From the NCBI RefSeq assembly GCF_016919405.1, contig NZ_CP070352.1:620001-684000 (forward strand): a stretch of 64,000 nt of DNA, read 5' to 3'. Below are positions 1-8,040 of this stretch, in pieces. This stretch comes from Ensifer sp. PDNC004. GTDB taxonomy: Bacteria; Pseudomonadota; Alphaproteobacteria; Rhizobiales; Rhizobiaceae. Positions within the stretch are counted from its first letter, which is position 1. Every line of letters begins with the position of its first letter. Below the pieces are notes generated by a model. It saw only the letters and a program-made list of their open reading frames with translations, was not told the origin of the DNA and searched no databases. A program made the position numbers and the translations under genes.

Positions 1-778
1 CCGAGCCAAGCAGGGTGTTCGACGCGCCAAGCACCTGGGTCGCCTCGACGGCGAGATCCACCGGGTGGCGCTGGGTGACCAGCTTCTGTCCGGCGGCAAG
101 CGACAGGGTGCGCAGGTCCTCCACCAGCGCGGAGAGCCCCTCCACCTGCAGCAGCAATTGCCGCACCCTCTCTTGTTCAAGGGGGAAAACGCCGTCGGCC
201 ATTCCCTGAAGGTTGCCCTGCAGGATCGTCAGCGGCGTGCGCAATTCATGCGCCACGGCCATTGTATTGAAGCGGAGCCTGTCTTCCATGCTTTCAAGCT
301 CGGCCGCCAGTTCATCGAATGTTTTCACGAGAGTAGCCACCTCCTTGGCCCCCTTGCGGATCGAGCCGACACGCACCGCAAAGTCTCCGGCCCGGAGGTC
401 CTGCGTCGCCCGTGCCAACGCTTCAAGCGGGCGGCTGATCTTGCGTGCCAGCCAGTAGCCGACCAAGCCGCAGAACGCGACGGCGATGCCCCCGAAACCG
501 AGAATGAGCTTGTCGACTTCCCAGTTCCCCCACTCCTCGAGCTCCTCCGTGCTAGCCAGCAGGACCTGTAGCGAGTCCGGCGACGGCACCTTGCCGCTAT
601 TGAGATCCTTGTAAGCCTCGACCGCCTTTGCCGGCATCCTATCCAGCAGTTTTGCCTCCAGCTGCGACTCCATGGAGTTCACACCGCCGTAGACGATGAC
701 GACGCTGAACACGAGCAGGACGACAATCACCAGGGCGGTCAGGATACCCAGCGGAAGGCGCGACAGGCTGACTTTCAT
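1..778 (-). CDS. Sensor histidine kinase, BaeS-like, N-terminal part (cut by window edge)
   Basis: Inner-membrane sensor kinase, partner of the response regulator just upstream. The frame reads from an ATG at 778 to the left edge (259 residues), so the catalytic ATPase domain lies outside the window. Visible parts: transmembrane helix at residues 8-30, a short periplasmic loop (about 31-88), a second helix (about 91-110), a HAMP domain (about 110-165) and a dimerization H-box, AVAHELRTPL, with the phospho-accepting histidine near residue 177. The ATG overlaps the regulator stop as ATGA, so the two are translationally coupled. The H-box style resembles BaeS/AdeS kinases that control drug efflux; the signal is unknown. 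An efflux pump beyond the left edge would fit but cannot be seen. Confidence 0.9.
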   Translation of the reverse strand, partial: MKVSLSRLPLGILTALVIVVLLVFSVVIVYGGVNSMESQLEAKLLDRMPAKAVEAYKDLNSGKVPSPDSLQVLLASTEELEEWGNWEVDKLILGFGGIAVAFCGLVGYWLARKISRPLEALARATQDLRAGDFAVRVGSIRKGAKEVATLVKTFDELAAELESMEDRLRFNTMAVAHELRTPLTILQGNLQGMADGVFPLEQERVRQLLLQVEGLSALVEDLRTLSLAAGQKLVTQRHPVDLAVEATQVLGASNTLLGS

Positions 779-1470
779 CTTGGCTCCACGAAGCGATAAC
801 CGACGCCGCGCACGGCGCTGAAGAAGCCGCAGGCCCCGAGATCTTCCAGCTTGCGCCTGAGATTGGCGATGTGGGTGTCGACCGTGCGGGCGAGCGCGTC
901 GCTGTCCGGCAGGCAGGCGTCGAGGATATCGGCGCGATCGAAGGCATGCGTCGGGCGGCGGATCATGTGGGCAAGGATGCGGAACTCGCTGAGCGTCAAC
1001 GGCACGGAGTGGCGATTGCCGGCTTTTTCGACGAAGGCAACATGGGCATCGAGATCGACCTCGACACTCTCGAAGCGGAGCACGGTGGCGCCGGCGCCGT
1101 TGCGGGTGCGGCGCAGCACCGCGTTGACGCGCGCCACCACCTCCTGCGGGTTGAACGGCTTGATGACGTAGTCATCCGCTCCGAGCCTCAGTCCGGTCAG
1201 GCGGTCGAGATCTTCCGCCAGCGCCGTGACCATGATGACCGGCGTGTTCCCCTCGCGGCGAAGGCGGGCGAGAACCTCGAACCCGTCGAGCTTCGGCATG
1301 CGAACGTCCAGCAGCACCAGGTCCGGCGACAGCACCGCATGGTGGGTCAGCGCCGTCTCGCCGTCGGCGGCACGCACCGTCCGGAAACCGTCGCGCACGA
1401 GATACGCATCGAGGATCTGCGCAATCTCCGGCTCGTCCTCCGCCAGAAGGATGAGACCCTTATCGACCAT
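775..1470 (-). CDS. OmpR-family response regulator (BaeR/AdeR-like)
   Basis: DNA-binding response regulator of 231 residues. The receiver domain (about 5-120) has the acidic pocket EDE near residues 11-13, phospho-acceptor Asp55 in LLDVRMPKLDG, the conserved Thr in MVTAL and the Lys in DYVIKPFNP. A winged-helix effector domain follows (about 135-228), ending in the typical GVGYRFVEP. The ATG at 1470 has a GGGAG Shine-Dalgarno about 8 bases upstream. It is the first gene of a two-gene operon with the kinase cut by the left edge. Sequence style is closest to BaeR/AdeR regulators of RND efflux systems; that role is an inference from family resemblance only. Confidence 0.93.
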   Translation of the reverse strand: MVDKGLILLAEDEPEIAQILDAYLVRDGFRTVRAADGETALTHHAVLSPDLVLLDVRMPKLDGFEVLARLRREGNTPVIMVTALAEDLDRLTGLRLGADDYVIKPFNPQEVVARVNAVLRRTRNGAGATVLRFESVEVDLDAHVAFVEKAGNRHSVPLTLSEFRILAHMIRRPTHAFDRADILDACLPDSDALARTVDTHIANLRRKLEDLGACGFFSAVRGVGYRFVEPR

Positions 1471-1854
1471 GTACTAACTCCCTGGAGCTGATGTTGTGAT
1501 CAGCAGCTTATGTGACGAATGAGCTCGCGTTGCAATTCATCCGCGTGCCCCGATCGACGCTTGGCCGGCCCTCCGGATAGAGCTCCGGACAAATCTTCGC
1601 CGTTTCTTGACAATTGGCGGCGGACGGCCGGCGCAACCGGCAAAACAGGCTTCCCTACCGCCGGCGAAATGCGAAGCCGCCCGTTAAAGAGTGCTGGAGA
1701 CTTGCATTCCCGCTTGCCGTTTTGCACTCGACCAGAAGGTGCATCCGCCAGCCATCTGATCTTGCGCATCAAGCACTCCCCGTTCCTCGACGCAGCCTTG
1801 ACAGAGCGGAGCAAGTGTCCGGCCCACACATTCCGACAACTTGCGAGCGACCGC
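1471..1854. other. Intergenic region between divergent genes (384 bp)
   Basis: Separates the leftward two-component operon from the rightward PAP2 phosphatase gene and so should hold both promoters. Two TTGACA hexamers lie on the + strand (1607-1612 and 1798-1803), but neither has a convincing -10 element at the right distance. Open frames across it have no recognisable protein features and I do not call a gene here. Confidence 0.4.
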
Positions 1855-2652
1855 ATGTCCAGCCTTTACTCATCCACGGCGACTTCCTCAAACAGCAGCC
1901 GATGGCCGCGCCCCAATCCCCGTCTCTGGCCGGGGCAGGCACGGGCCCGCCTCGAACAGCAGCCGATTGCGGCTGCCGGCGCGCTGACCATTTGCGCAGC
2001 TTTCGTCTTCATGGCCTTTCCCGGCATCGATCTTGCCGTCTCGCGCTGGGCCGCCTTCGCCACCGGCGACTTTCCGCTCTCGCGGGAGCCGGAGCTGCGC
2101 GCCCTTCGTGACCTCAACCGTATCCTGCCGGTTTTCATTCTGCCCTGCGTGCTGGCAATTCTGGTTGCGCAAGCCGTCGCACCCCGCCCCTGGCTACCCC
2201 GCCCGCACAAGGCGCTGTTCTTCCTGACCTTCTTTGCGGTCGGGCCGGGGCTCCTCATCCAGGCGCTGAAGCGACTGATCGGGCGGGCGCGCCCTTATGA
2301 GATCACCGATTTCGGCGGCAGCCTGCCGTTTACGCCGGCCTGGCAAGTGTCTGGTGCCTGCTCGCGCAGTTGCTCCTTTGCGTCAGGCGAATCCGCCACC
2401 GCGATCGCGCTCGTGGCGCTTGCGCTGCTGCTGCCGGTTCAATGGCGGCGAACGGCGATCATCGCCCTCGTCCCCCTCGTCCTCGCCTTCTCGCTGAACC
2501 GGATCGTGTTCGGCGCGCATTATCTGTCCGATGTCGTTCTGGCCTGGTGCCTGATGCTGTGGCTGATGGCGTGGCTGTGGGCCGTATTTACCGAAAACGG
2601 CGAACGGATCGATGCCGCCGTGATGCGCCTTTCGCGCCGAAGCGCGCCATAG
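1855..2652 (+). CDS. PAP2-family membrane phosphatase (LpxE/PgpB-like)
   Basis: Polytopic inner-membrane phosphatase, 265 residues, acting on a lipid phosphate or pyrophosphate facing the periplasm. All three PAP2 catalytic blocks are present: KRLIGRARP (motif 1), SFASGESA (motif 2, where Glu stands at the usual PSGH histidine position) and NRIVFGAHYLSDV (motif 3, with catalytic His and Asp). Several hydrophobic helices surround them. The start at 1855 is chosen because upstream in-frame residues are Ser/Arg/Pro-rich with no domain character. Glu in motif 2 is, as I recall, common in the lipid A phosphatase branch, so LpxE-type activity is possible; a phosphatidylglycerophosphatase or undecaprenyl-pyrophosphate phosphatase cannot be excluded. 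The gene converges on the kinase gene to its right. Confidence 0.8.
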   Translation: MSSLYSSTATSSNSSRWPRPNPRLWPGQARARLEQQPIAAAGALTICAAFVFMAFPGIDLAVSRWAAFATGDFPLSREPELRALRDLNRILPVFILPCVLAILVAQAVAPRPWLPRPHKALFFLTFFAVGPGLLIQALKRLIGRARPYEITDFGGSLPFTPAWQVSGACSRSCSFASGESATAIALVALALLLPVQWRRTAIIALVPLVLAFSLNRIVFGAHYLSDVVLAWCLMLWLMAWLWAVFTENGERIDAAVMRLSRRSAP

Positions 2653-2676
2653 AGCGCCCGCGAAACCGGCACAGCT

Positions 2677-4770
2677 TCAACGCGGAAAGACGAGTTCCAC
2701 CGTCGTTCCGCGCCCCGGCTGCGAGAGAATGCGGGCGTCGCCGCCACTTTGCCGGACAAAGCCGTAGACGACGGCAAGGCCAAGGCCGGCGCCGCCCTCC
2801 TGGTCGCGGGTGGTAAAGTAGGGCTCGAACGCCTTGTCCACCGCCTCCGGCGACATGCCGATCCCCGCATCGGTCACGGAGACGACGACATCGGCCCCGG
2901 CGCTGCCGGCGCGGATCAGGATCGTGCCACCGAGCGGCATCGCCGCGGCGGCGTTGAGGCAGAGATTGAGGATCGCCTGCTCGAAGAGTGCTGCATCGAG
3001 ATGCACGTTGGGCAGGCCGTCGGCGATCTCGAAGGCGAGCCGGCATTTTTCGCCGACGGCAATTTCCAGCACGTCGGCCATGCCGCGCAGCACCGCGCCG
3101 ATTTCGAGCGCCCCCGGCTGAAGCGGATGCTGGCTGCCGACGGACAACATGCTCGAGGCCAGCGAGCGCCCGCGATCGGCCGCCTTGCGAATGCGGGCGA
3201 TATGGCGTTTCTGCCGGTCGCTGAAACCCGTTTCGCGCTCCAACAACCCCAGGCTGCCGGTGATGATGCCGATCATGTTGCCGACCTCATGGCTCACCTG
3301 ATGGGTCATGCGCATGATCCCGTCCAGCCGCTGCGCCTTGGCTGCCTCGGCCTCCTGGCGGTCGATCTCCGTCACGTCCCGCGCCAGCAACACGATACCC
3401 CGGTCCGGCTGCCGCGACAGCGAGACTTCGGTCACCCGGCCCATACCGGATCGATGGCGCAGCACCAGCCGGTCATCGAGCGAGCCCGCCTCTCGGTCAG
3501 CGGGCAAAAGGGTCGGGTCGATCTCCGGCATCGGACTGACGAACCGGCGCAACGGCAACTTCCGCGCCGAGCCCGGCCAGCCAACGAGCTCCATGACGCG
3601 CCGGTTCATCGTGATCGGTTTGCCATTCGGGTCGAAGAGCGCAATGCCCTCGTTCATGTTGCGGAAGGTCGAGCGAATGGTGCGGGCCGCCGCTTCGGCG
3701 GTACGGCGGAGCCGCGACACGCGCTCGACGCTTTCGCGAAACGCGCTGAAGGCTTCGAGCAGCCGCAAGAACTCGGTCTCCGTCCCGTTGTAGCTCGGCG
3801 TGTCGACATCACGGCGCCCCTGCGCAAGCGCATTCATGCCCTTGGAGAGCGAGACGATCCCGCGCGATACCCGCATGACGGAGCGGATCGAGAAGATCGC
3901 CATGACGAGCACGAGCAGCGAGGAGACCGCGACGATGACGAGCAGGCGGCTCAGCGCGTCGGAGGTCGAGGCGAGATCCTCGTTGAGCCCTCGGGCAACG
4001 GCCTCGCTTTGTGTTTCCGTGGCATGCGAGAGATCGCGAGAGACCGTGTGCAGCCGCGCCACCGCGGCGCGGATGGCGAACATTTCCAGAAGATAGTGGG
4101 TCTGCGCCTCGAACACCCGCTCATAGGGCGTCAGCTCGGCAGCCGAAATCCGGCTATCGGGCCCGGCGGGCGCCAGACGGGGCGTCGTGACGGCAACGTA
4201 GCGGCGGCGCAGTTCGCCAAGCTGGAACAGGCTGTCGGAGTTGGACGCCGATTGCACGATCGCATTGAGGCGCTGGCGGACCTCCGAGTTGGCAATGCCG
4301 TTGCCGGTGGCGATCTCTCCAAGTGCTGCTGCCGCATCGGCCTTGTACTGCTGGGCCGAATCCGCGTCGGCGGCAAGTGTCACCGTTTGCGTGCGGATAG
4401 CATCCAGCAGCTCGACGATGTGGGCGCTGGCAAAGCCGTCGACCGCTGTCTTGCCGACCTCCGGCGCCATCGTTTGAAGCAGGACGTCGACCTGCGCGAC
4501 GACCGAACGGCTTTCGCTCGACACCCGATAGGGCGATGTTGCGTTCATCAGGAACGGCGCGCTGGACACGAGGTCAGACACCTGACGCGAAACCAGCGAG
4601 GCCTTGGCGAGGCTCGAAAAGGCCTGCAGCCCGTAGGCCGCCATCTCGTCACGCGCCCGTTGCAGGCCGAACACGGCGACCGTTGCCAGGCTGAAGACGA
4701 GGACGCAGATGAAGACGATCGCAAACGGCAGGCGGAAGGCGATCGACGAAAGGAACGGGCGGCTGATCAC
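2677..4770 (-). CDS. Hybrid-sensor-like histidine kinase with TorS-type periplasmic domain and PAS
   Basis: Inner-membrane sensor kinase of 697 residues. Helix 1 (about 13-33) is followed by a long, alpha-helical, Ala-rich periplasmic region (about 34-280) of the kind seen in TorS, then helix 2 (about 282-305), a HAMP region, a PAS domain (about 365-475, NMNEGIALFDPNG), an H-box HQVSHEVGNM with His494, and an ATPase domain with N-box NLCLNAAAAM, DAGIGM and GAGLGLAVVYGF. There is no receiver domain. The ATG overlaps the stop of the OmpR regulator (ATGA). TorS-type sensors read a periplasmic binding protein rather than free ligand, which fits the AfuA-like protein encoded divergently at 5726. 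The signal is inferred to be the substrate of the adjacent importer. Confidence 0.88.
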   Translation of the reverse strand: MISRPFLSSIAFRLPFAIVFICVLVFSLATVAVFGLQRARDEMAAYGLQAFSSLAKASLVSRQVSDLVSSAPFLMNATSPYRVSSESRSVVAQVDVLLQTMAPEVGKTAVDGFASAHIVELLDAIRTQTVTLAADADSAQQYKADAAAALGEIATGNGIANSEVRQRLNAIVQSASNSDSLFQLGELRRRYVAVTTPRLAPAGPDSRISAAELTPYERVFEAQTHYLLEMFAIRAAVARLHTVSRDLSHATETQSEAVARGLNEDLASTSDALSRLLVIVAVSSLLVLVMAIFSIRSVMRVSRGIVSLSKGMNALAQGRRDVDTPSYNGTETEFLRLLEAFSAFRESVERVSRLRRTAEAAARTIRSTFRNMNEGIALFDPNGKPITMNRRVMELVGWPGSARKLPLRRFVSPMPEIDPTLLPADREAGSLDDRLVLRHRSGMGRVTEVSLSRQPDRGIVLLARDVTEIDRQEAEAAKAQRLDGIMRMTHQVSHEVGNMIGIITGSLGLLERETGFSDRQKRHIARIRKAADRGRSLASSMLSVGSQHPLQPGALEIGAVLRGMADVLEIAVGEKCRLAFEIADGLPNVHLDAALFEQAILNLCLNAAAAMPLGGTILIRAGSAGADVVVSVTDAGIGMSPEAVDKAFEPYFTTRDQEGGAGLGLAVVYGFVRQSGGDARILSQPGRGTTVELVFPR

Positions 4771-5507
4771 GGCCGGGCCTCGCCGTCGTCGGTATCCAGC
4801 ACATAGCCCTTGCCGCGCCGCGTCTTGATGTGGCGCGGCAGGTCCGGATTGCGCTCGATCTTGCGCCGCAGCCGGAGCACGAGCACATCGACGTTGCGGT
4901 CGATGTAGCGATCGCTTTCGGCGCCCAGCCGATCGAGGATGTGGGCGCGGGTGACCGGCGTGTTCGGCGTTTCCGCGAGGATTTCGAGCAGCGCGAACTC
5001 GGCGCTGGTGAGCGACCGGGTCGCGTCGGAAAGGCAGACCGCGCGCCGGCTCTTGAGATCGATCGACCAGTCGCCGAGCTTCAGCGCCGCGGGCTCGTGC
5101 TCGCGCTCGGCCTCCCGCTCCGGCTTCAGCGACGGGTAGGTGCGTCGAAGGACGGCCTTGATCCGGGCCGTGAGTTCGATCGGCTCGAACGGCTTCACGA
5201 CATAATCGTCGGCGGCCGTTTCCAGTCCCAGCACCCGGTCGGCCGCACTGCCTGCCGCCGTGACCATGACGATGCCGATATTGGTGCGCGCCCGCAGTCG
5301 CTGGGCAAAGGTCCGGCCCGATGTCCCAGGCAGGTTATGGTCGACGAGTACCAGGTGCACCGTTTCCCGCTCGAGGACGATGGCGGCAGCCTCCGCCGAA
5401 GGCGCCGTCAGCGGCATCCAGCCTTCGGCCTCCACCAGATCGGAAACGAGCTCCGCCATGTCCGGATCGTCCTCGACGATCAGAATCCGTATTCTCTCAC
5501 TCAGCAT
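4767..5507 (-). CDS. OmpR-family response regulator of the Afu-type module
   Basis: Response regulator of 246 residues. The receiver domain has EDD at 12-14, phospho-acceptor Asp56 in VLVDHNLPG, Thr in MVTAAG and Lys in DYVVKPFEP. The winged-helix domain (about 145-240) contains LTSAEFALLEIL and ends with RRGKGYVLDT. The start at 5507 (MLSERIRI) is preceded by GGGAGG at good spacing; an open extension upstream is without domain character. It is translationally coupled to the kinase and divergent from the binding-protein gene at 5726. Tandem 9-bp repeats in the shared intergenic region are its likely targets, so it probably activates the divergent importer genes. Confidence 0.92.
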   Translation of the reverse strand: MLSERIRILIVEDDPDMAELVSDLVEAEGWMPLTAPSAEAAAIVLERETVHLVLVDHNLPGTSGRTFAQRLRARTNIGIVMVTAAGSAADRVLGLETAADDYVVKPFEPIELTARIKAVLRRTYPSLKPEREAEREHEPAALKLGDWSIDLKSRRAVCLSDATRSLTSAEFALLEILAETPNTPVTRAHILDRLGAESDRYIDRNVDVLVLRLRRKIERNPDLPRHIKTRRGKGYVLDTDDGEARP

Positions 5508-5573
5508 GCACGTCCTCCCGTCGCCATCATAGGCGGGGCTGTCCCAATGATCAAAGCGGCTCGCGTTATGCGC

Positions 5574-5600
5574 ATTGTCACATTTGTAATCTTTGTAATC
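5574..5600. promoter_or_regulatory. Tandem 9-bp repeats, probable response-regulator binding site
   Basis: Two abutting perfect copies of TTTGTAATC lie at 5583-5591 and 5592-5600, preceded by a weaker third unit ATTGTCACA at 5574-5582. They sit between the divergent OmpR-type regulator and the importer genes. OmpR/PhoB regulators bind direct repeats on one DNA face, although with a period nearer 10-11 bp; the 9-bp period is unusual. Confidence 0.55.
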
Positions 5601-5725
5601 TTGAAACGGCAAAGCCGCATTCGTGTTGTAAGAACGGTAACCATTCTGCGGGTTGCGACCCGCGGGGAATACCGACATCCTGATTGCGGAGATTGGGGCG
5701 GCAGCGCTCCAAATGGGAGGACATC

Positions 5726-6748
5726 GTGAGAGGCATCACCGCTATCGGCGCGGGCGTGGCCCTGTGGCTGTGCATCGCCACGTCAGGCATGACGGCACCG
5801 GCGCTCACCGTACTTTGCGGTGTCGACGAGGCGTGGTGCGCGACGATGAAGGCCGCGTTCGAGGCGAAGTCGGGCATCGAGGTCGCCATGACCCGAAAGA
5901 GCAACGGCGACATCCTCACCCAAATCCGCGACGAAAAAGACGCCCCGACCATCGACGTGTGGTGGGGTGGGACCGGCGACACCCATCTGCAGGCGGGATC
6001 GGAAAACCTGCTTGAACCCTACCGCCCGGCGCATGAACGCGACATGCTGCCCTGGGCACAGAATTTCTTCGCCATCTCCGGTGGACGTTCGGCGGGCATT
6101 TATGCCGGAGCGCTCGGCTTTGCCTACAATGCCGACCTCTTGCATGCGCTGAAACTGCCGGCCCCGACCTGCTGGAAGGATCTCGCCGACAAGGCCTATC
6201 GCAGCCGTATCCGCAGCGGCAACCCGAACTCGTCCGGCACCGCCTTCACCACGCTTGCAACGCTGGTGCAGCTCTTCGGCGAGGACGAGGCCTTCCGGTT
6301 CATGGCGGCGCTCAACCGCAACATCGACCAGTACACCACGGCCGGCTCGGCCCCGGTGAAGGCGGCGGCACGCGGCGAGACCCTGATCGGCATCTCCTTC
6401 ATGCATGACGCGGTCACGCAGAAGCAGGCCGGCTCGCCGCTCGTCATCGTCGCTCCCTGCGAAGGGACGGGCTACGAAATCGGCGCCGTCAGCATCGTCA
6501 AGGGCGCGCGTCATCTGGAAAACGCCAAGAGCTTCGTCGACTTCGCACTCACCCCGGAAGGCCAGGGTACGGGTGCGGCCGCCGGCCAGAACCAGGTCCC
6601 ATCCAATGCCCGCGCGGAGTTGCCGCCTGGCGCACCGGACATATCGCTGATCAAGATGGTCGATTTCGACTTCGCCACCTTCGGCTCGCCGGAGGAACGA
6701 AGTCGACTGCTCAAACGGTTCGACGCGGAGATCGCCGCGACGAACTAA
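5726..6748 (+). CDS. AfuA-type periplasmic binding protein, candidate sensor for the divergent kinase
   Basis: Secreted binding protein of 340 residues, start GTG 5726 with GGGAGG five bases upstream. A signal peptide covers about residues 1-24 (hydrophobic stretch ending SGMTA), followed by a type II solute-binding fold: WWGGTGDTHLQAG, AGIYAGALGF, NPNSSGTA, GSAPVKAAARGE and EGTGYEIGAVSIV. Four cysteines (LCG, WCAT, CWKDL, PCEGT) match those of the next gene, suggesting two conserved disulfides. It is a clear paralogue of the product at 6875 and is the gene closest to the TorS-type kinase operon. Family members annotated as iron-binding include AfuA of Actinobacillus, shown to bind sugar phosphates. 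I infer a ligand-sensing partner for the kinase; it could also be a second transport receptor. Confidence 0.82.
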   Translation: MRGITAIGAGVALWLCIATSGMTAPALTVLCGVDEAWCATMKAAFEAKSGIEVAMTRKSNGDILTQIRDEKDAPTIDVWWGGTGDTHLQAGSENLLEPYRPAHERDMLPWAQNFFAISGGRSAGIYAGALGFAYNADLLHALKLPAPTCWKDLADKAYRSRIRSGNPNSSGTAFTTLATLVQLFGEDEAFRFMAALNRNIDQYTTAGSAPVKAAARGETLIGISFMHDAVTQKQAGSPLVIVAPCEGTGYEIGAVSIVKGARHLENAKSFVDFALTPEGQGTGAAAGQNQVPSNARAELPPGAPDISLIKMVDFDFATFGSPEERSRLLKRFDAEIAATN

Positions 6749-6874
6749 GCGCTCCGCGGAAGCCGAGTAATCCGCAGTACCGAAATCGTGAACGTGCCGC
6801 CCGGCGGGCAGGCCGATCGCCGCGCCATGCCCGTTCACACCCAAGTTTCAAACAGGCAACAGGAGGATGCCCCA

Positions 6875-7900
6875 ATGAAAACAACGACGCTTTCCCTCAT
6901 GCTTTTTGCCGGCACGGCGCTTGCCGCCCTGCCCGCCCAGGCCGCCGGCAGCCTCAACCTCATCTGCTCCGCAGACGTGGTGATCTGCGAACAGATGACC
7001 GGCGACTTCCAGAAGGAAACCGGCATCAAGGTCAATATGGTCCGCCTGTCTTCGGGCGAGACCTATGCCAAGATCCGCGCCGAGGCGCGCAACCCGAAGA
7101 CAGATATCTGGTGGGCCGGCACCGGCGACCCGCACCTGCAGGCGGCATCGGACGGCCTGACACTTGAATACAAATCGCCGATGCTGGACCAGCTTCAGGA
7201 CTGGGCGAAGAAGCAGGCTGAAGGCTCGGGCTTCCGCACGGTCGGCGTTTATGCCGGCGCGCTCGGCTGGGGCTACAACACCGAGATCTTCCAGAAGAAG
7301 GGCCTGAAAGAGCCGAAGTGCTGGGCCGACCTGCTCGACTCCTCGCTGAAGGGCGAGATCCAGATGGCCAACCCGAACTCTTCCGGGACTGCCTATACCG
7401 CGCTTGCCTCGCTGGTGCAGATCATGGGCGAAGACCAGGCATTCGACTATTTGAAGAAGCTCAACGGCAACATCGCGCAGTACACCAAGTCCGGCTCGGC
7501 GCCGGTGAAGGCGGCTGCACGCGGCGAAGCCGGCCTCGGCATCGTCTTCATGCACGACGCGGTGGCCCAGACCGCCGAAGGCTTCCCGATCAAGTCGATC
7601 GCGCCTTGCGAAGGTACGGGCTACGAGATCGGCTCGATGTCGATCATCCGTGGCGCCAAGAACCTGGACAGCGCCAAGGCCTGGTACGACTGGGCACTGA
7701 AGCCGGAAGTGCAGTCGCGCATGAAGGACGCCAAGTCCTTCCAGCTGCCGTCCAACAAGTCGGCCGAGGTGCCGAAGGAAGCGCCGAAGTTCGAGGACAT
7801 CAAGCTGATCGACTACGACTTCGCCACCTTCGGCGATGCCGAGAAGCGCAAGTCCCTGCTTGAGCGCTGGGACCGCGAAGTCGGCGCCAGCGCCAACTGA
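6875..7900 (+). CDS. AfuA-type ABC importer substrate-binding protein
   Basis: Periplasmic receptor of 341 residues for the permease and ATPase encoded next. Start ATG 6875 has AGGAGG eight bases upstream; upstream in-frame sequence is not signal-like. The signal peptide ends near residue 24 (LAALPAQAAG). Shared signatures with the preceding paralogue include WWAGTGDPHLQA, AGALGWGYN, NPNSSGTAYT, SGSAPVKAAARGE and PCEGTGYEIGSMSII, and the same four cysteines. By family it belongs with AfuA-like proteins often called ferric-iron binding but including phosphorylated-sugar receptors; the downstream phosphatase-family gene favours an organophosphate ligand (inference). Spacing to the permease gene is 140 bp. 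Confidence 0.88.
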   Translation: MKTTTLSLMLFAGTALAALPAQAAGSLNLICSADVVICEQMTGDFQKETGIKVNMVRLSSGETYAKIRAEARNPKTDIWWAGTGDPHLQAASDGLTLEYKSPMLDQLQDWAKKQAEGSGFRTVGVYAGALGWGYNTEIFQKKGLKEPKCWADLLDSSLKGEIQMANPNSSGTAYTALASLVQIMGEDQAFDYLKKLNGNIAQYTKSGSAPVKAAARGEAGLGIVFMHDAVAQTAEGFPIKSIAPCEGTGYEIGSMSIIRGAKNLDSAKAWYDWALKPEVQSRMKDAKSFQLPSNKSAEVPKEAPKFEDIKLIDYDFATFGDAEKRKSLLERWDREVGASAN

Positions 7901-8040
7901 TCGCGGCTTGAACGGTTCGGCCGGGTGATTGATCCGGCCGATACCGCCCAACGGTCCCAACCGTCGTTCTTTGCCTCCGGCACGTGCCGAGGCGATGTGA
8001 CGTCACATCATCTTTCATTTCAAATTGCGCGAGGACCGTC

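Noticed and set aside
1598..1810. TTGACA hexamers before the PAP2 gene as promoters
   Set aside because: Neither has a matching -10 element at 16-18 bases, so I do not call a promoter.
2749..4806. A 685-codon open frame on the + strand opposite the TorS-like kinase gene
   Set aside because: Shadow of the kinase gene with His/Arg/Gln-rich low-complexity translation.
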